Source of the DNA: an uncultured Selenomonadaceae bacterium
GTDB lineage: Bacteria > Bacillota > Negativicutes > Selenomonadales > Selenomonadaceae
DNA: 8,385 nt
Assembly: GCA_905233965.1 (NCBI GenBank)
Contig: CAJOFG010000029.1
Coordinates: forward strand, 1-8,385
Reading direction: 5' to 3'
Shown here: positions 6,574 to 8,385 of the stretch, in pieces
Layout: each line of letters starts with the position of its first letter
Numbering within the stretch: position 1 is the stretch's first letter
Position numbers and translations under genes: made by a program
The notes under the pieces: model-generated
Database searches by the model: none
What the model saw: the letters and a program-made list of their open reading frames with translations, nothing else
What the model was told of the DNA's origin: nothing

Positions 6574-7418
6574 TTTTCCTCCAACTCTCCGAAACTCACC
6601 GGAAAAATTTTTTTCTCGTCAATCAGTTGCAAAATTTTCGGCGAAGTCACAGCCGCCGACTCCTCCTCGAAATCGTGTTGCCATCCGCAGAAGTCTTGCA
6701 AAATTTTATTGTCCGTTCCCGGATGCAACATTACTTCCGTCGTGCCTTCCGGCAAATCGGACAAGAGTTTTTCCAAAAATTTTTCGCTCACCGATTCACC
6801 CGCGACAATCCCGGAAAAATTATCCGGCATGAGGAAATTTTTTTTCCGCGCCTTCAGTTTCGCGAACTCTGCCAATGAACTCAAGCCGAGCCGCCCGACG
6901 AATTGAGATAATCCGGAAATTTCGCCGTCGAAAATTTTTGTTCGCGACAGGCGCATTTTTTTTATCCCGGCACCTTCCGCAAGCTCCAAAATTATTTCGA
7001 TTATTCCGGGTACATGGTGCAAATGTTGATGGCTGTCGAAGTGCGTTATCTCCAAGCCCGTCCGCAAAACTTTTTCCAGTTGCGCGGCAAGCTCCCGGCG
7101 AATGTCCGACAAAGAAATTTTTCCGCGCAGATACAGTTTCAAAAATTCGACGTAATTTTCCGGGAAAACTCCTTCCGACGTGACGAGCGAAGGAATTTCT
7201 TCCGGCGGCAAAACAGGGAAACCGTTCGCCAAAGTGAAATGTATTCCGACTCCCAAGCCGGGATTTTTTTTCGCCGTCGAAATTGCATCGTCAAACGCCG
7301 CGCCGCCCGGCATAATCGTCGCCGAACAAAGACAGCCGGTATTGAAAGCTTTTTCGACAGCGCGGTTAATGAGTTCGTGCCGCCCGAAATCGTCGGCGTT
7401 TATAATCAGCTTTTTCAA
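6570..7418 (-). CDS. ydjC: YdjC/ChbG-family carbohydrate deacetylase (NaxD-like)
   Basis: A 282-residue cytoplasmic enzyme of the YdjC family, metal-dependent hydrolases that remove the acetyl group from N-acetylated sugars. It begins with the classic MKKLIINADDFG (Asp9-Asp10). It also has GVGIHFTL (His60), THFDSHQHLHHVP (125-137, with His126, Asp128, His130 and His132) and EVMLHPG (His232), so the metal and catalytic residues expected of the family are present. Length is normal and no signal peptide is seen. Family members act on chitobiose (ChbG), on lipid-linked GalNAc (Francisella NaxD) or in hopanoid pathways (HpnK). The coupled GtrA-type gene favours a lipid-linked sugar here. The start is TTG (7418-7416), with GGAG (complement of 7427-7430) eight bases before it. 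A nearer ATG at 7425-7423 is out of frame. The promoter is in the gap shared with hemW. Confidence 0.93.
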   Translation of the reverse strand: MKKLIINADDFGRHELINRAVEKAFNTGCLCSATIMPGGAAFDDAISTAKKNPGLGVGIHFTLANGFPVLPPEEIPSLVTSEGVFPENYVEFLKLYLRGKISLSDIRRELAAQLEKVLRTGLEITHFDSHQHLHHVPGIIEIILELAEGAGIKKMRLSRTKIFDGEISGLSQFVGRLGLSSLAEFAKLKARKKNFLMPDNFSGIVAGESVSEKFLEKLLSDLPEGTTEVMLHPGTDNKILQDFCGWQHDFEEESAAVTSPKILQLIDEKKIFPVSFGELEEK

Positions 7419-7454
7419 AAAACATTCTCCGTTCCAAAAAAATTTTCGCCGGCT

Positions 7455-7483
7455 ATTGTACCGGAAAATTTATCCGGTGACAA
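7455..7483 (-). promoter_or_regulatory. Promoter of the ydjC-gtrA operon
   Basis: On the minus strand, TTGTCA (complement of 7478-7483) and TACAAT (complement of 7455-7460) are separated by exactly 17 bases. Each matches consensus at five of six positions. Transcription would begin near 7448, giving a leader of about 30 bases that carries the GGAG ribosome site. Its -35 occupies almost the same bases as the hemW -35 on the other strand. Confidence 0.7.
7460..7478. promoter_or_regulatory. Imperfect 19-bp palindrome, candidate operator
   Basis: ACCGGAAAATTTATCCGGT (7460-7478) reads nearly the same on both strands: ACCGGA and TCCGGT are perfect inverted arms, and only one internal pair plus the central base break symmetry. 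It fills the spacer between -10 and -35 of the ydjC promoter and abuts the hemW -35, where a bound dimer could block one or both promoters. The caution is that CCGG next to A/T tracts is very common in this DNA, so chance is possible. No regulator gene is visible. Confidence 0.35.
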
Positions 7484-7505
7484 AAATATTGAACGGTGCG
7501 ATAAT
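7477..7505 (+). promoter_or_regulatory. Promoter of hemW, placed for a leaderless mRNA
   Basis: GTGACA (7477-7482) and GATAAT (7500-7505) are 17 bases apart, each with five of six consensus matches. TG at 7497-7498 gives an extended -10 (TGCGATAAT). The usual start point, six to eight bases after the -10, falls at 7511-7513, which is the hemW ATG (7512-7514). The only SD-like bases upstream (ACGGTG, 7493-7498) are about 13 bases from the ATG and would not be on such a transcript. Confidence 0.65.
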
Positions 7506-7511
7506 TTAAAC

Positions 7512-8385
7512 ATGGATAAAAATTTTGCTTCGATTTACATTCACATTCCGTTTTGCGTTCGGAAGTGCAATTATTGCGCGTTCAATTCCAAAGTCGCCGA
7601 CGAGGACGAAAAAATTTCTTACGTCAACGCGCTGAGCCGGGAAATAAAAAATCGTGCAACCGGCGAAACTGTTACCACGATTTATTTCGGCGGCGGCACT
7701 CCCTCGACTTTGACTTTGAACGGCTTGGAAAAAATTCTTTCGACCGTGCAAAAAAATTTTCGTGTCGCGCCGAACCCGGAAATTACGATTGAAATAAATC
7801 CCGGAACTGTTGACGAAATTTTTCTGCGCGGACTTCGCGAAACGGGATTCAACCGGCTGAGTATCGGCGTTCAAAGTTTCGACGACAAGCTTTTGAAAAT
7901 TATCGGCAGGATTCACGATTCGCGGACGGCGGCAAAGACGATTGAGGACGCGAAAAAATTTTTCGACAACGTGAGCACCGATTTGATTTATGCATTGCCG
8001 GACGAAAATTTTTCGGACGTGGTGCGCGACGTTGAACGGGCAAAAAGTTTCGACGTGCAACACATTTCGATTTACGAGTTGGAGGTTGAACCCGGCACGA
8101 AATTTTTTCAACTTGACGGGGAAGGAAAATTAAATTTGCCGGACGCGGACGAGAATGAAAAAATGTACAATTTCATCACGGAGAATTTGCCCGCCGCCGG
8201 TTATCGCCGCTACGAGATAAGCAACTTTGCAAAGCCGGGATTCGAGAGCCGGCACAACATCGGTTATTGGACGGGGAGAAAATATTTCGGGTTCGGAGCC
8301 GGCGCGCACGGTTACGACGGATTTTTTCGCACGGCAAATTTTTTGAACGTCGAAACTTACATCAAAAAAATTTTTTCCGGCAAAA
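7512..8385 (+). CDS. hemW: HemW, radical-SAM haem chaperone (coproporphyrinogen oxidase-like), 3' end outside the window
   Basis: The first 291 residues of a radical-SAM protein run off the right edge with no stop. HemW binds haem and a [4Fe-4S] cluster and is thought to deliver haem to membrane targets. It was long mis-annotated as oxygen-independent coproporphyrinogen III oxidase (HemN). Visible marks are YIHIPFC at 9-15 and the cluster motif CVRKCNYC (Cys15, Cys19, Cys22) without the extra Cys typical of true HemN. Others are GGGTPS (60-65), ITIEINPGTVD, RLSIGVQSF, DLIYALPDE, YEISNFAKPGFESRHN and GFGAGAHGY. Full-length members have about 380 residues, so roughly a quarter is missing. The ATG at 7512 fits the family's N-terminus, and no other start lies upstream in frame close by. 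There is no SD; see the promoter entry. In Bacillus hemW precedes the hrcA-grpE-dnaK heat-shock operon, but what follows here is unseen. Confidence 0.95.
   Translation, partial: MDKNFASIYIHIPFCVRKCNYCAFNSKVADEDEKISYVNALSREIKNRATGETVTTIYFGGGTPSTLTLNGLEKILSTVQKNFRVAPNPEITIEINPGTVDEIFLRGLRETGFNRLSIGVQSFDDKLLKIIGRIHDSRTAAKTIEDAKKFFDNVSTDLIYALPDENFSDVVRDVERAKSFDVQHISIYELEVEPGTKFFQLDGEGKLNLPDADENEKMYNFITENLPAAGYRRYEISNFAKPGFESRHNIGYWTGRKYFGFGAGAHGYDGFFRTANFLNVETYIKKIFSGK

Noticed and set aside
6463..7509. Several plus-strand open frames of 80-147 codons across the ydjC and gtrA-like genes
   Set aside because: They run against two well-supported minus-strand genes, carry no known motifs and lack good ribosome sites.
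7506..8111. Open minus-strand frame of 201 codons opposite hemW
   Set aside because: It lies wholly against a clear HemW reading frame, has no SD-supported start and no recognisable domain; the composition mirrors the hemW codons.

Overview
The window looks like a chromosomal segment of a Bacillota (Firmicutes) bacterium, most likely a non-sporulating member of the Negativicutes. The reasons are the conserved divIC - yabR-like S1 gene - tilS - hprT - ftsH gene order, the S1 protein's C-terminal KRGGRG-type tail, strong Shine-Dalgarno (SD) sites and heavy use of TTG starts. The taxonomic call is an inference. No IS element, phage gene, CRISPR array, tRNA or rRNA is visible.

Layout, left to right. 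(1) 2-1107, plus strand: the 3' part of an unrecognised proline- and charge-rich gene, then a complete polar-amino-acid ABC transporter ATPase (GlnQ family) whose SD lies in the last codons of the first gene. A hairpin terminator follows. (2) 1275-1745, plus: a hypothetical protein made of two zinc-ribbon units repeated at exactly 86 residues. (3) 1780-6112, plus: an operon with an excellent extended -10 promoter. It encodes a DivIC/FtsL-like division protein, an S1-domain RNA-binding protein, a TilS-HPRT fusion (tRNA-Ile lysidine synthetase plus hypoxanthine phosphoribosyltransferase) and the FtsH membrane protease. A bidirectional terminator closes it. (4) 6190-7418, minus: a YdjC/NaxD-type deacetylase followed, with an ATGA overlap, by a GtrA-type small membrane protein. 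This is plausibly a module for making and flipping an undecaprenyl-linked amino sugar. (5) 7512 to the right edge, plus: the 5' part of hemW, a radical-SAM haem chaperone.

The operon in region 3 joins cell division, tRNA decoding (AUA), purine salvage and membrane proteolysis, a linkage conserved across Firmicutes. Here tilS and hprT form one open frame, yet the junction carries an SD and a TTG start, so HPRT may also be made alone. Genes that sit in this neighbourhood in spore formers (yabP, yabQ, spoIIE) are absent.

The 93-bp gap between ydjC and hemW is the most intricate regulatory spot. Two divergent promoters share one -35 region, a 19-bp imperfect palindrome fills the ydjC promoter spacer, and the hemW promoter is placed so that its mRNA would start at or within a base of the ATG (leaderless). 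I do not see a wholly new multi-gene system. The best leads are the TilS-HPRT junction, the shared-promoter/leaderless hemW arrangement, the duplicated zinc-ribbon protein and the deacetylase-GtrA pair.
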